This document shows, piece after piece, positions 28,701 through 37,960 of a stretch of DNA of 64,000 nucleotides. This DNA is from Nodosilinea sp. WJT8-NPBG4. GTDB taxonomy: Bacteria; Cyanobacteriota; Cyanobacteriia; Phormidesmidales; Phormidesmidaceae. The notes under the pieces are model-generated. The model saw only the letters and a program-made list of their open reading frames with translations, made no database searches and was not told the DNA's origin. The position numbers and the translations under genes were made by a program. Location of the stretch: assembly GCA_019359285.1 (NCBI GenBank), contig JAHHHQ010000038.1, positions 62,001-126,000 on the forward strand. Direction: 5' to 3'. Every line of letters starts with the position of its first letter. Within the stretch, counting starts at the first letter, position 1.

Positions 28701-29552
28701 GAACCGTTGCTGCTGCCGCTGAATCAGCAGACTGAGACTCAGAGGCTGATACCAGAATCAAAGCAGTCTTTGCGCATCTTGGTGGCTGAAGATCACTTAG
28801 TCAACCAGAAGCTGGCCTTGCTAATGCTGACGCGTCTGGGTTATCGAGCAGATATGGTGGGCAACGGTTTGGAAGTGCTGCAGGCGTTAACCCGTCAGCC
28901 CTATGATGTGGTGCTGCTAGACGTTCAAATGCCAGAAATGGATGGGCTGGAAGCCGCGAGACGCATCTGCCAGAGTTGGCTACCGCCCCATCGTCCTTAC
29001 CTAGTGGCGATGACAGCTAACGCAATGGAAGGCGATCGCGAAAGATGCCTTGATGCCGGTATGGATGAGTATGTTAGTAAGCCCATTCGCCTACAGGAGT
29101 TAGCTCAGGTGCTAAGTGAATGTCGGCCCTTGACTGCGTCAGAAATATCTGTACCCGCTGCTGAATCTACCCCTGAGCTGGCAGCAACCCTAGACATGTT
29201 GGTTTTAGATGAGTTGCACAAAGCATTAGAAGATGACACTGGAGATGTGGTTAGCGAGTTAATTGACTTTTATCTTGCCGATACCCCTCCACTGCTGGAA
29301 TCTATGAAAACTGCCATGGGGCAGCACGATTTTGAGGTTGTACAACGCCTTGCTCACGGGCTTAAATCGAGCAGTGCTTCTTTAGGAGCGCTGCAATTGA
29401 GCCAGCTTTGTCGATACTTAGAAACTACGGATCCTTTGGAAAATGCTGAAGCGGTAGCAGATGCCCTAACACGTTTGGACGCGGAGTATCATTCTGTGGA
29501 AACCGCTCTACGGGGGTACGAATACAAAGGCATTAGCAAGGCTATGCCGTAG
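25737..29552 (+). pseudogene. Hybrid histidine kinase (GAF-PAS-GAF-PAS-HK-REC-REC-HPt) with N-terminal in-frame TAG
   Basis: From ATG 25737 the frame reads MQTPLPANEDQRLAALLGYD, then ILDT, meets TAG at 25809-25811, and continues as [20 protein letters not shown], the normal opening of the GAF domain in this family (ILDTEAE is common, so GAG to TAG is likely). After the stop come GAF, PAS, a second GAF, a second PAS, the H-box [10 protein letters not shown] (His about 624), HATPase with NLINNAVKF and GTGLGLVIS, two receivers (Asp in [10 protein letters not shown] about 919 and [10 protein letters not shown] about 1061) and HPt [11 protein letters not shown] (about 1207). Translation from a later start (GTG 25875) would lose part of the first GAF but keep every catalytic domain. 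The signal sensed is unknown. Confidence 0.8.
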
Positions 29553-29659
29553 GCCTGTAGTTGTTTGCTCACAACTATGGGGGAGTATTCAACTACATCA
29601 TCCAGCCAGGGGAAACAGAATCACACGTTTCGTGAACTTAAGCTTCACGCAGCTTCTCA

Positions 29660-29845
29660 CTTAGCGCGATCGCATTGCTCTTGCCGCGACTGAGTCACTT
29701 CCAGCTTGCGTTGGGCCTCTTTGTCTAGCTGCTCGACAATCGTGATTCTTTCCGATAGCAGGAAAGAACATCTTGCTGCGTCCATAGGGGATCACCACTG
29801 GCGTTAGCTGTAGGATGCGATCGCCCCGTTTAGCCTCAATCAACC
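29660..29845 (-). pseudogene. Possible gene remnant (minus strand)
   Basis: Between the kinase and the copper genes the minus strand reads IEAKRGDRILQLTPVVIPYG, then, after a frame change, SERITIVEQLDKEAQRKLEV and a stop near 29660. The two pieces together look like a short decayed coding sequence. The family is not recognised. The rest of the 29553-29885 gap holds nothing I can identify. Confidence 0.3.
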
Positions 29846-29885
29846 TGCTGCGTTAGCAAAGCCAAATAAATATACATTTATCCCC

Positions 29886-29920
29886 TTGACTCTCTAGTTC
29901 ACTGGAAGCTTCACCATAGA
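29886..29920 (+). promoter_or_regulatory. Candidate MerR-type promoter for copper genes
   Basis: TTGACT at 29886-29891 is followed by an imperfect dyad, CTCTAGT then ACTGGAAG, and a weak -10 at about 29911-29916 with a 19-base spacer. Long 19-20-base spacers with a central dyad are the hallmark of MerR/CueR-regulated metal promoters. No regulator gene is adjacent. The ATG of the chaperone gene follows at 29946 with AAGG eight bases ahead. Confidence 0.4.
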
Positions 29921-29945
29921 GCCATACGAGTTCAAAGGCTAAGCC

Positions 29946-30140
29946 ATGACAATTCAATTGACTGTTCCTAACCTGGCCTGTTCTGCCTGTGTCGCTACTG
30001 TCACCCAGGCGATTCAAGCGATCGATGCCACGGCTCAGGTAAATGCTGACCCCAAAACGAAGCAGGTCAACGTTACCACCGCAGCCTCTGAAACCGAGGT
30101 TAAGCAGGCGATCGCCGCCGCTGGCTACACCGTTGCCTGA
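29946..30140 (+). CDS. atx1: Copper chaperone, Atx1-type heavy-metal-associated domain
   Basis: This 64-residue single HMA domain resembles cyanobacterial Atx1, which carries Cu(I) to the PacS and CtaA ATPases. It opens with [20 protein letters not shown]; the metal-binding site is CSAC (residues 12-15), in place of the MxCxxC loop of other chaperones, as in known cyanobacterial Atx1. The end, [10 protein letters not shown], is typical of the fold. It is followed after 35 bases by the P-type ATPase, consistent with chaperone and target in one operon. Confidence 0.85.
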   Translation: MTIQLTVPNLACSACVATVTQAIQAIDATAQVNADPKTKQVNVTTAASETEVKQAIAAAGYTVA

Positions 30141-30175
30141 GCCCACAGCCTGCTCAAAATTTGAGGATCAAAGCG

Positions 30176-32425
30176 ATGGAAAACCAAACTTTTAAGCTGC
30201 GGGGCATGAGTTGTGCCGCCTGCGCCAGCAACATCGAAGACGCCATTCGCTCGGTGCCGGGTGTTGATGTTTGTAACGTCAATTTTGGGGCTGAGCAAGC
30301 TGCTGTCACCTACAACCCCCGCCAAACCAACCTGGCTGAAATTCAGGCGGCGGTGGACGAGGCAGGTTACGCGGCCCAGCCTCTAGAAGATGTTATGGCT
30401 CCGGAGGACGATGCCGAGCGGAGAGAGCGAGAGGCCGAAAACCGCAAACTCACTCGCAAAGCCGTGTTTAGCCTGGCGATCGGCAGCATCCTTGTAATTG
30501 GCTCGTTGCCAATGATGACGGGTCTGCCTATTCCCTTTATTCCAACGTGGCTGCACAACCCCTGGCTTCAGCTGGTGCTGACCACGCCCGTGCTGTTCTG
30601 GGCGGGTAACTCGTTCTTTATCAACGCTTGGAAAGCCCTCAAACGCCACTCCGCCAGCATGGATACGCTGGTCGCAGTGGGCACCGGCACCGCATTTCTC
30701 TATTCGCTGTTGCCCACGTTTCATCCCCAGTGGTTCATTAACCAAGGGCTGAACCCCGATGTGTATTTTGAAGCAGCAGCGGTGATTGTCGCCCTGATTT
30801 TGCTGGGGCGACTGCTGGAGAACCGAGCTAAGGGCCAAACCTCTGAAGCCATTCGCAAGCTGATGGGTTTGCAGGCCAAAACCGCACGGGTAATTCGCCG
30901 TGGCCAAGCCGTAGATATTCCCATTGCTGAGGTGGTGCTGGATGACATCATTTTGGTGCGCCCTGGGGAGAAAATCCCGGTGGATGGTGAAATCATCGAC
31001 GGTGCTTCCACCCTGGATGAGGCGATGGTGACGGGTGAAAGCGTGCCTGTGCAGAAGACCGTGGGGGATGAGGTGATTGGAGCAACGCTGAACAAAACCG
31101 GCAGCTTCAAGTTTCGCGCTACCCGCGTTGGCAAAGACACGTTTTTGGCGCAGATCGTCAAGCTGGTGCAGCAAGCTCAGGGGTCAAAGGCCCCGATTCA
31201 GAAAATGGCCGATCGCGTGACGGCCTGGTTTGTGCCAGTGGTGATGGCGATCGCGATTCTCACCTTTATCGTCTGGTACAACGTTATGGGCAACGTCACC
31301 ATGGCGCTAATTACCACCGTGGGAGTGCTGATTATTGCCTGTCCCTGTGCTTTGGGTTTGGCGACGCCGACCTCGATCATGGTGGGCACGGGCAAAGGTG
31401 CTGAGAACGGCATTCTCATTAAAGGAGCCGATAGCCTAGAGCTAGCCCACAAAATTCAAACCATTGTGCTCGACAAGACGGGCACCATTACCCAGGGCAA
31501 GCCGACCGTGACGGATTACCTGACCGTCAATGGTACAGCGACTGAACTGCATTTGCTGAAGCTCGCGGGCTCTCTAGAACGCAACTCCGAGCATCCCCTG
31601 GCCGAAGCCGTGGTCAACTATGCTCAATCTCAAGGGGTGGCCTTAGAGGATGCCCAAGGCTTTGAGGCCGTGGCTGGGAGCGGCGTTCAGGGCACTGTAG
31701 CGGGTCAACGCGTCCAGATTGGCACCCACCGCTGGATGCAAGAACTTGGCATCGACACCGATCGCCTGATGCAGCAGTGGGAGCGCACCGAATATCTGGG
31801 TCGCACCGTAGTGTGGCTGGCGGTTGATGGCCAGGTGGAAGCCATTTTGGGTATCGCCGATGCGGTCAAACCCTCTTCGGCCGCCGCCATTGCCACTCTG
31901 CAACGCATGGGCCTAGAGGTGGTGATGCTAACCGGCGACAACCGCCGCACCGCCCAAGTGATTGCTCGTGAAGTCGGCATCACCCGCGTCTTTGCCGAGG
32001 TGCGCCCCGACCAAAAAGCCGCCCAGGTCGAAAGCCTACAACGGGAAGGCAAGGTCGTGGCCATGGTGGGCGACGGCATCAACGACGCCCCTGCCCTCGC
32101 TCAAGCGGATGTCGGCATGGCGATCGGCACAGGGACAGATGTGGCGATCGCCGCTAGCGATATCACCCTGATCTCCGGCGACCTGTACGGCATTGTCACC
32201 GCCATTCAGCTCTCCCGCGCCACCATGGCCAACATTCGCCAAAACCTGTTCTTTGCCTTTATCTACAACGTCGCGGGCATCCCGATCGCGGCTGGCATTC
32301 TCTACCCCATCTTTGGCTGGCTGCTCAGCCCCATTATTGCCGGGGCAGCGATGGCCTTTAGCTCGGTGTCGGTAGTAACGAATGCGCTGCGGTTGCGGAA
32401 CTTTCGGCCCAGGTTACGAGGGTAA
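30176..32425 (+). CDS. pacS: Copper-translocating P-type ATPase (PacS-like)
   Basis: A 749-residue P1B ATPase that moves Cu(I) across a membrane; in cyanobacteria PacS acts at the thylakoid and CtaA at the plasma membrane. Visible elements: N-terminal HMA domain with [12 protein letters not shown] (about residues 9-20), eight-segment membrane layout, TGES actuator loop, [12 protein letters not shown] (about 388), phosphorylation site DKTGTIT (about 432), NSEHPLAEA (HP motif), TGDN, and [10 protein letters not shown] (about 631). I use ATG 30176, with AGGA upstream, rather than TTG 30161. The adjacent Atx1 favours PacS, but PacS versus CtaA cannot be settled from the window. Confidence 0.85.
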   Translation: MENQTFKLRGMSCAACASNIEDAIRSVPGVDVCNVNFGAEQAAVTYNPRQTNLAEIQAAVDEAGYAAQPLEDVMAPEDDAERREREAENRKLTRKAVFSLAIGSILVIGSLPMMTGLPIPFIPTWLHNPWLQLVLTTPVLFWAGNSFFINAWKALKRHSASMDTLVAVGTGTAFLYSLLPTFHPQWFINQGLNPDVYFEAAAVIVALILLGRLLENRAKGQTSEAIRKLMGLQAKTARVIRRGQAVDIPIAEVVLDDIILVRPGEKIPVDGEIIDGASTLDEAMVTGESVPVQKTVGDEVIGATLNKTGSFKFRATRVGKDTFLAQIVKLVQQAQGSKAPIQKMADRVTAWFVPVVMAIAILTFIVWYNVMGNVTMALITTVGVLIIACPCALGLATPTSIMVGTGKGAENGILIKGADSLELAHKIQTIVLDKTGTITQGKPTVTDYLTVNGTATELHLLKLAGSLERNSEHPLAEAVVNYAQSQGVALEDAQGFEAVAGSGVQGTVAGQRVQIGTHRWMQELGIDTDRLMQQWERTEYLGRTVVWLAVDGQVEAILGIADAVKPSSAAAIATLQRMGLEVVMLTGDNRRTAQVIAREVGITRVFAEVRPDQKAAQVESLQREGKVVAMVGDGINDAPALAQADVGMAIGTGTDVAIAASDITLISGDLYGIVTAIQLSRATMANIRQNLFFAFIYNVAGIPIAAGILYPIFGWLLSPIIAGAAMAFSSVSVVTNALRLRNFRPRLRG

Positions 32426-32477
32426 GAGAAGAAAGTTTTGAGTGTTTAGTTTTGAGTTCTCTAGGGAGACGCGTAAC

Positions 32478-32545
32478 TCAAAATTCAAAATTCAAAATCC
32501 TCCCCCATCCCCCTTACCTCCCCCACCTCCCACCCTCCCCATCCC
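32478..32545. repeat. AATTCAAAA units and C-rich tract between copper genes
   Basis: AATTCAAAA units are followed by a long run of C with interspersed T and A (CCCCCATCC-type). Similar C-rich tracts occur at about 35395-35460 and 50925-50965, where they fall inside coding sequence. They look like cyanobacterial dispersed simple repeats. Confidence 0.5.
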
Positions 32546-32558
32546 CAGGAGCTTTCCC

Positions 32559-33161
32559 ATGAAACCTAGACACCTTGCCTTCGCCACTCTCGCTAGCCTG
32601 AGCCTCGCCCTCACCCTCGCCAGCGGCACCCCCGCTCAAATGGATCAAATGGGCATGGCTGAGCCCACCGGGCAATTCCAACGAATCGAACAACCGCTGT
32701 GGTCGAGAGCCGCCGTTACCGGGGTGGGCATGGGCCTCATCGGCCTCGAACTCTGGTGGTTCTTATTAAGCAAGCCTAAGTCTCGCCAGGCCACTACTAC
32801 AGGGGGCGTGCAAGAGGTCACTGTCACTGTCGACGGAGGTTACGACCCTAGCCTCATCGTGGTGCAGGCAGGGCAGCCGGTGCGGCTGAATTTCTACCGC
32901 AAAGACCCCAGTAGTTGCCTCGAAGAAGTGCGTTTTCCCGACTTTCGCATTGCCCAGGCGCTGCCGGTGAACCAAACCACAGCGATCGAGTTCACCCCGA
33001 CCCAGCCCGGTCGCTATGAGTTTGCCTGCGGCATGAACATGTTTCGTGGCACTGTTGAGGTGGTGGCCGATGACGGTCAGCCCGTCTTGCCTGAACCCCT
33101 GACCAACGTAGAATTTGCCCACCCCCCATCCCATGCTGTAGAGGCTGCCGATGCGGTCTGA
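32559..33161 (+). CDS. Membrane-anchored cupredoxin-domain protein
   Basis: From ATG 32559, preceded by AGGAG, the 200-residue product has a signal-like start (residues 1-26), a membrane segment (about 48-68, VTGVGMGLIGLELWWFLL) and a cupredoxin domain (about 85-180). The copper-site region shows SSCLEEVRFPDF and YEFACGMNMFRGTVEV, the Cys/Met-bearing loop of the cupredoxin-1 type found with copper ATPases. It lies 133 bases after the ATPase gene on the same strand, so it probably works in copper handling or tolerance. The reading frame extends upstream without a better start. Confidence 0.75.
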   Translation: MKPRHLAFATLASLSLALTLASGTPAQMDQMGMAEPTGQFQRIEQPLWSRAAVTGVGMGLIGLELWWFLLSKPKSRQATTTGGVQEVTVTVDGGYDPSLIVVQAGQPVRLNFYRKDPSSCLEEVRFPDFRIAQALPVNQTTAIEFTPTQPGRYEFACGMNMFRGTVEVVADDGQPVLPEPLTNVEFAHPPSHAVEAADAV

Positions 33162-33328
33162 CTCGCCGCTAGCAAAGCAGCCTTGCCCGCCGATGAAAAC
33201 CTCGCCATGGCGATCACGGCGGCTTCCACGTTCTAATTAATGAAGAACACGGGCGTAGACCAGGTCGGCGCGAGTACCCTGGCAACGGGGATTAACCTAT
33301 GGCCGACCCCGTGAGGTGCCACCAAACT

Positions 33329-33931
33329 ATGCTGATCTATGGTCTGTGTTTTATTGTCGGGGGCATTTTTGTATTGCTGGCCGCGAGCGGCGGGCTCGAT
33401 GGCGTAGACATTGACACCGATTTTGACTTCGATGCCGAAGCCTCTGCCAATATTGACGATATTGACGGGGGTACCCAGATTGACCAGACCCTGACGGCCC
33501 TGCGCGATCGCTGGTGGCTGCCCTTCCTCAGCCTGCGGTTCTGGACCTTTGCCCTCTGCTTTTTTGGGCTTACGGGGCTACTGCTCAACCTGGTGCAACC
33601 CAACTTGGCGGGGTGGTTGGGGGCGCTGATTGCGGTGCTGATGGGGCTATTTTGCGGGCTGGTAGCATCGCTGGTGCTGCGATCGCTCGGCCGGCAGTCA
33701 GTCAGCAGTCTGATTCGCCCCGAAACCCTGACCGGCCAGATCGCCACGGTGGAAATTCCCTTTGACACCAACAGTCGAGGCAAAGTCAGCCTCAGCATTG
33801 CTGGCTCGACCGTCAGCTTTTTTGCCATCACCCAAGAAGACCGCGAGTTTCACGCCGGCGAAACGGTGCTGGTGGTGGGGATGGAGCACAACAAGCTGTG
33901 GGTTGCAGCGGCGGAGGGGTTGAGGGAGTAG
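33329..33931 (+). CDS. NfeD-like membrane protein with OB-fold tail
   Basis: The start MLIYGLCFIVGGIFVLLAAS is a membrane segment, followed by an acidic loop (DIDTDFDFDAEASANIDDID), two more membrane segments (about residues 70-130), and a C-terminal soluble domain with LTGQIATVEIPF and FHAGETVLVVGMEHNKLWV typical of the NfeD OB-fold. NfeD proteins pair with flotillins, and two flotillin genes follow directly on the same strand. I take ATG 33329, with GAGGTG about ten bases ahead, over GTG/ATG codons upstream. About 200 residues. Confidence 0.75.
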   Translation: MLIYGLCFIVGGIFVLLAASGGLDGVDIDTDFDFDAEASANIDDIDGGTQIDQTLTALRDRWWLPFLSLRFWTFALCFFGLTGLLLNLVQPNLAGWLGALIAVLMGLFCGLVASLVLRSLGRQSVSSLIRPETLTGQIATVEIPFDTNSRGKVSLSIAGSTVSFFAITQEDREFHAGETVLVVGMEHNKLWVAAAEGLRE

Positions 33932-34070
33932 GGGAGTGAGGGAATGAGGGAGTTTTAAGTTTTGAATTTTGAATTCAACTCCTTAAACTCAACATTGAGA
34001 ACTTTCCCCCTCCCCATCACCTTTCAGATATGGCCTGCGCTAGCGATAAGAACCAAGGAAGAGGTTATGT

Positions 34071-35468
34071 ATGGCGAATGGAATGACTAGGGCCGATACG
34101 GTGGCGATCGCGGAGGTGATGCCAGCGGTGCCGGTGATTGGGCAGAACGGGGGGCGGGCCCTGGGGGGTGGGGCGATCGCCGTCTTGATCTTCGCGGTTT
34201 TGATCACCATCTGGGGCGTTAACGCCTTTGTGCAGATCTGCGACCCCAACAAAATTTTGATTATCTCTGGGCGCAAGTATCGCCGGGCGGATGGTCAGAC
34301 CCTGGGCTACCGGGTGATCTACGGCGGGCGCACCTTCCGCATTCCCATTCTCGAAACGGTCAGAACCATGGATTTGACCACCATGCCGGTGCCCATTGAG
34401 GTGACCAACGCCTACTCGAAGGGGGGCACGCCGCTGGATATTCAGGCGATCGCCAATGTCAAAATTGCCCGCGACGAGGTGCTGGTCGGTAATGCGATCG
34501 AGCGCTTTTTGGGTCGGGGGCGCGAGGAAATTGCCCGAGTGGCGCGGGAAACCCTGGAGGGCAACCTGCGGGGAGTGGTGGCTACCCTCACCCCCGAACA
34601 GCTCAATGAAGACCGGCTCCAGTTTGCCGAACGCATCGCCAGCGACGTGCGCAACGACCTGGTCAAACTGGGGTTGCACCTCGACACCCTCAAAATTCAA
34701 AGCGTTTCTGACCACGTTGACTACCTCAACTCCATTGGGCGGCGGCAGATCGCCAACGTGGTGCGCGATGCCGAAATCGCTGAGTCCAACGCCGTCGCCG
34801 AAGCCGAGCAGATCGAGGCCGACAGCACGCGAGAGGCCGAAGTGGCCCAGACCCAGGCCCGCACTGTGATTCAGGAAAAAGAAAACGAGCTGCGTCGCAT
34901 CACCGCCGAGGTGGAAAAGCAGGCCCGGATCGAAGAAGAGCGTACCGAGGCCGCTGCCGCCGAGGCCCGCGCCCGCGCCCAGCGAGAGCTCCAAGTCATT
35001 CGCGCCCATCTGGAACAGGCGCGGCTAGAGGTAGAGCAGGTGCTGCCCGCCCGAGCCCAGCAGCGGGCGCAGGAGTTTCAGGCCCGAGGGGCCTCTGCCA
35101 CGCTGGAAGAAAACGCCAAGGCCTCGGCTCAGGCCAGCCAAATGCTGGTCGAGGTCTGGCAAGATACCGGGGTCGATGCCTCCCAGCTGTTCCTGGTGCA
35201 GCAGCTCGAAATGGTGCTGAAGCAGGCGGGGCGCATCCCCAGCCGCCTGCACCTGGGTCAGGTGAACGTGATCGATAACGGCGATGGCAAGGCGATCGCA
35301 TCCCTCCTCAACGCTTACCCCGAAATGGTGAAGCAATTTCTGCGCCAGTCCGAAGACATCCTTGGCATTCCCCTAGCAGCCAGCCCCTCCCCGACCAGCC
35401 AAACACTCCCCCCTGCCCCCTCATCTCCCCCCACCCCCTACTCCCCACCCTCGGAGCACACCCCATGA
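34071..35468 (+). CDS. Flotillin/SPFH-domain protein 1
   Basis: Flotillins are membrane-anchored scaffolds of ordered lipid domains. The 465-residue product has one N-terminal membrane segment (about residues 35-55), an SPFH/band-7 domain (about 60-230, with YSKGGTPLDIQAIANVKI and LEGNLRGVVATLTPEQ), then a long Glu/Ala-rich coiled coil (about 230-370). A proline-rich tail of about 25 residues is encoded by a C-rich tract and looks like repeat-derived sequence. Its stop overlaps the next start as ATGA. With NfeD upstream this is a complete NfeD-flotillin operon. Confidence 0.88.
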   Translation: MANGMTRADTVAIAEVMPAVPVIGQNGGRALGGGAIAVLIFAVLITIWGVNAFVQICDPNKILIISGRKYRRADGQTLGYRVIYGGRTFRIPILETVRTMDLTTMPVPIEVTNAYSKGGTPLDIQAIANVKIARDEVLVGNAIERFLGRGREEIARVARETLEGNLRGVVATLTPEQLNEDRLQFAERIASDVRNDLVKLGLHLDTLKIQSVSDHVDYLNSIGRRQIANVVRDAEIAESNAVAEAEQIEADSTREAEVAQTQARTVIQEKENELRRITAEVEKQARIEEERTEAAAAEARARAQRELQVIRAHLEQARLEVEQVLPARAQQRAQEFQARGASATLEENAKASAQASQMLVEVWQDTGVDASQLFLVQQLEMVLKQAGRIPSRLHLGQVNVIDNGDGKAIASLLNAYPEMVKQFLRQSEDILGIPLAASPSPTSQTLPPAPSSPPTPYSPPSEHTP

Positions 35469-36748
35469 GCCTAATCTTCACCCTACTGGTGGTCATGTTT
35501 GGGGCCACCGGCAGCCTGCTGCTGATCATTAAAAACCTCTACTACATCTGCCAGCCCAGCGAAGTGCTGATTTTTTCGGGCGATCGCCGCACGGTCGGCG
35601 AGGGTCAAAGCGTCGGCTATCGGCTGGTCAAAGGCGGCAGCAGCATTCGCAAACCCCTGCTCGAAAAGACGTTCCGCATGGAACTCACCAATATGATCAT
35701 CGAGCTGAAGGTGGCCAGCGCCTATTCCAAGGGCGGCATTCCCCTCAACGTCGATGGCGTGGCCAACATCAAAATTGCTGGGGAAGAACCGGCGATTCAC
35801 AATGCGATCGAGCGTCTGCTGGGTAAAAGCCGCGAAGAGATCGAAAAAATTGCCCGCGAAACCTTAGAGGGCAACCTGCGCGGGGTGCTAGCCACCCTCA
35901 CCCCCGAACAGGTGAACGAAGACAAAATGGCTTTTGTGCGCAACCTGCTCGACGAAGCCGACGACGACTTGGCCCAGCTGGGCCTGATTCTCGACAACCT
36001 GCAAATTCAAAACATCTCCGACGACGTTGGCTATCTCAACTCGATCGGGCGCAAACAGCGGGCCGACCTGTTGCGCGACGCCCGTATCGCTGAAGCCGAG
36101 GCCAAAACCCAGTCAGCTCTCCAGGCTTCTGAAAACCTTAAACGCACCTCCCTGCGCCAGATCGAGGCCAAAATAGAGACCACCCGCGCCGATGCCGATC
36201 GCCGCCTGCAAAACGCTCTCAGCCAACGCCAGGCCTCCATCTCCGAAGCCGAGTCTGAAATCGCCGCCGAAGTTGCTCGCACCGAGGCCGAACTCGCCGT
36301 CCAGCGCGAACGCCGCAACCAGGTCGAGCAGCAGCTCCAGGCTGATGTGATTGCCCCTGCCGCTGCCTCTTGCCAGCAGGCCCAGGCCCGCGCCAAGGGC
36401 GACGCCGCCACCATCGTCGAAGACGGTCGCGCCCGCGCCGAGGGCATTCGCGAACTAGCCACCACCTGGAAGGCCGCAGGCGACCACGCCCGAGAAATTT
36501 TCCTCTTTCAAAAGCTGGAGTCGTTGCTGGCGAATTTGGTCGACACCGTGCCCGACGTGGAGGTCGAAAGCATCACTGTGATCGATCCGGGGCGGGGTGG
36601 CAGTGCCACCAAGCTGGCCTCGTTTATGGAACAGATGAAGCAAGCCACGGGATTAGATTTGGCTCAGACGCTGCAGAATTTGAGTGGCGACAACACCTCC
36701 CGAGCGTCACTGGCCGCCAACCCAGACGCTGATACGAACCAGGGGTAA
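35465..36748 (+). CDS. Flotillin/SPFH-domain protein 2
   Basis: A second, 427-residue flotillin, coupled by an ATGA overlap to the first. It has an N-terminal membrane segment (about residues 1-22), an SPFH domain with YSKGGIPLNVDGVANIKI and LEGNLRGVLATLTPEQVNED, and a coiled coil of EAE repeats (about 215-330). It lacks the proline tail of its partner. The two share motif order and much sequence, so they are tandem paralogues likely to form hetero-oligomers at the membrane. Confidence 0.88.
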   Translation: MSLIFTLLVVMFGATGSLLLIIKNLYYICQPSEVLIFSGDRRTVGEGQSVGYRLVKGGSSIRKPLLEKTFRMELTNMIIELKVASAYSKGGIPLNVDGVANIKIAGEEPAIHNAIERLLGKSREEIEKIARETLEGNLRGVLATLTPEQVNEDKMAFVRNLLDEADDDLAQLGLILDNLQIQNISDDVGYLNSIGRKQRADLLRDARIAEAEAKTQSALQASENLKRTSLRQIEAKIETTRADADRRLQNALSQRQASISEAESEIAAEVARTEAELAVQRERRNQVEQQLQADVIAPAAASCQQAQARAKGDAATIVEDGRARAEGIRELATTWKAAGDHAREIFLFQKLESLLANLVDTVPDVEVESITVIDPGRGGSATKLASFMEQMKQATGLDLAQTLQNLSGDNTSRASLAANPDADTNQG

Positions 36749-36769
36749 GGCATTTATCACTGATCAGTC

Positions 36770-37078
36770 CTATAGATTACGACTTAACCCACAATGCTGA
36801 GCAAGAACTAAAACGCTGAGACATTTGGGTCTGAAATAAGGGGGATCTTCATAGTCTCGGTCAAGTCTACTGTCCCGCAATAGTGGATCACGGCTCGAGT
36901 CGGTAGGATGGTAGGCGGCGATCGCGGCGATCCGTATCTTGTCCGATTGGCCCAGCAGAGCCTGCTGCCGTTGAAATGCGACCCACGTCAACAGCAATAG
37001 GCTCAAGAGCAAAGCTATGGTACAAAAGCCCAAGGCGATCGCGGTTGTTTTTGTCCAGGAAATAGGGTTTTCTCTCAA
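36770..37078 (-). CDS. Small single-pass membrane protein (hypothetical)
   Basis: A 102-residue frame with one strongly hydrophobic segment (about residues 11-33, IALGFCTIALLLSLLLLTWV) flanked by basic residues, and a polar C-terminal tail. The only initiation codon at the 5' end is TTG (37078) and no strong ribosome site is seen, so the call is tentative. It converges with the flotillin operon. No family recognised. Confidence 0.38.
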   Translation of the reverse strand: MRENPISWTKTTAIALGFCTIALLLSLLLLTWVAFQRQQALLGQSDKIRIAAIAAYHPTDSSRDPLLRDSRLDRDYEDPPYFRPKCLSVLVLAQHCGLSRNL

Positions 37079-37960
37079 CTGCAGGCTGCCAGTGATTCTA
37101 GTCTGGAGAGGAATGGCTGTATTGTTAACTAGCTACTTGAGGGGAGCAAACGAGGCCAATAGGCAGGCTATTGCGCCCGCTCAGGTTGTTTTGAGCTGAA
37201 CAACAACACTTATATAGAGAGAATTTGTTATCACATCAGGGAAATTGCTGAACTTTGCACTAGCAAGAGGCACTAGCAAGAGCAAATAAGGAATTAAATA
37301 GATATAGCTAAGTTTTGCGACTTTCTTCCCAAAGGCAGAGATACAAAAAGAGCGTAAAGAGTGAGTTGCTAATAAGGCTTGAGTTACGGTTTGTAATGCC
37401 ATCAGGTATTTGGGGTTTTTTGAAGAGAACTGGGCACATTCACTAGAGAGATATGTTTTCAGTGGCGAATAACCTTCAAACAGCCATTTTCTTTCCTGTC
37501 GTCTGATTCACCTTTTGGAAAGGATCCACTTATGTTTTAGACCTTGCCTTTGTTCTTTCGGCTTCCTAGCTTGGGTCTGTCAGCGCACTCTACGCTTTGA
37601 ATTTCCTAGCTATAAACTTTTTAGTCTGATTGCTCAAGCGACAATAACTTCATCATTTCTCAAGTTGCTTCGTAGTAATCTAGATAGCCAAGGCCTACAC
37701 CAGGTTGACTTAATTCACCTCGATTTATTGGTGGCCTTAGCGTATCTCAAACAAAGCGAAGCCTGCTAATTAATTCAGTTGCAGCTTCACTACTCTTTGG
37801 GGGAAAAGTAAATTTCTTCCAAAGCCTTTTCATCCTTCATTATTTTTGAGATTGCAGTGTTGCCTTTCAGCTTTATCGGCTGCTGATTTTTTCAGTGCCT
37901 TGATCGCTTTTGAAACACCAACGAACCTCAGGTCTCGCTCATTCCACTAGGAGTACACTA
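37079..37960. other. Gene-poor 0.9 kb stretch
   Basis: AT-rich DNA without a convincing gene; short frames on both strands lack family features and ribosome sites. A 13-base unit, GCACTAGCAAGAG, is tandemly repeated at 37257-37269 and 37270-37282. The right end, CTAGGAGTACACTA before ATG 37961, holds the ribosome site of the next gene. Confidence 0.5.

Noticed and set aside
33159..33235. Same-frame continuation after the cupredoxin stop (ending ITAASTF)
   Set aside because: The cupredoxin domain is already complete and the added 24 codons match nothing, so a third in-frame stop event is not supported.
37515..37769. 84-codon plus-strand frame in the gene-poor stretch
   Set aside because: No ribosome site, domain or conserved pattern; treated as chance.
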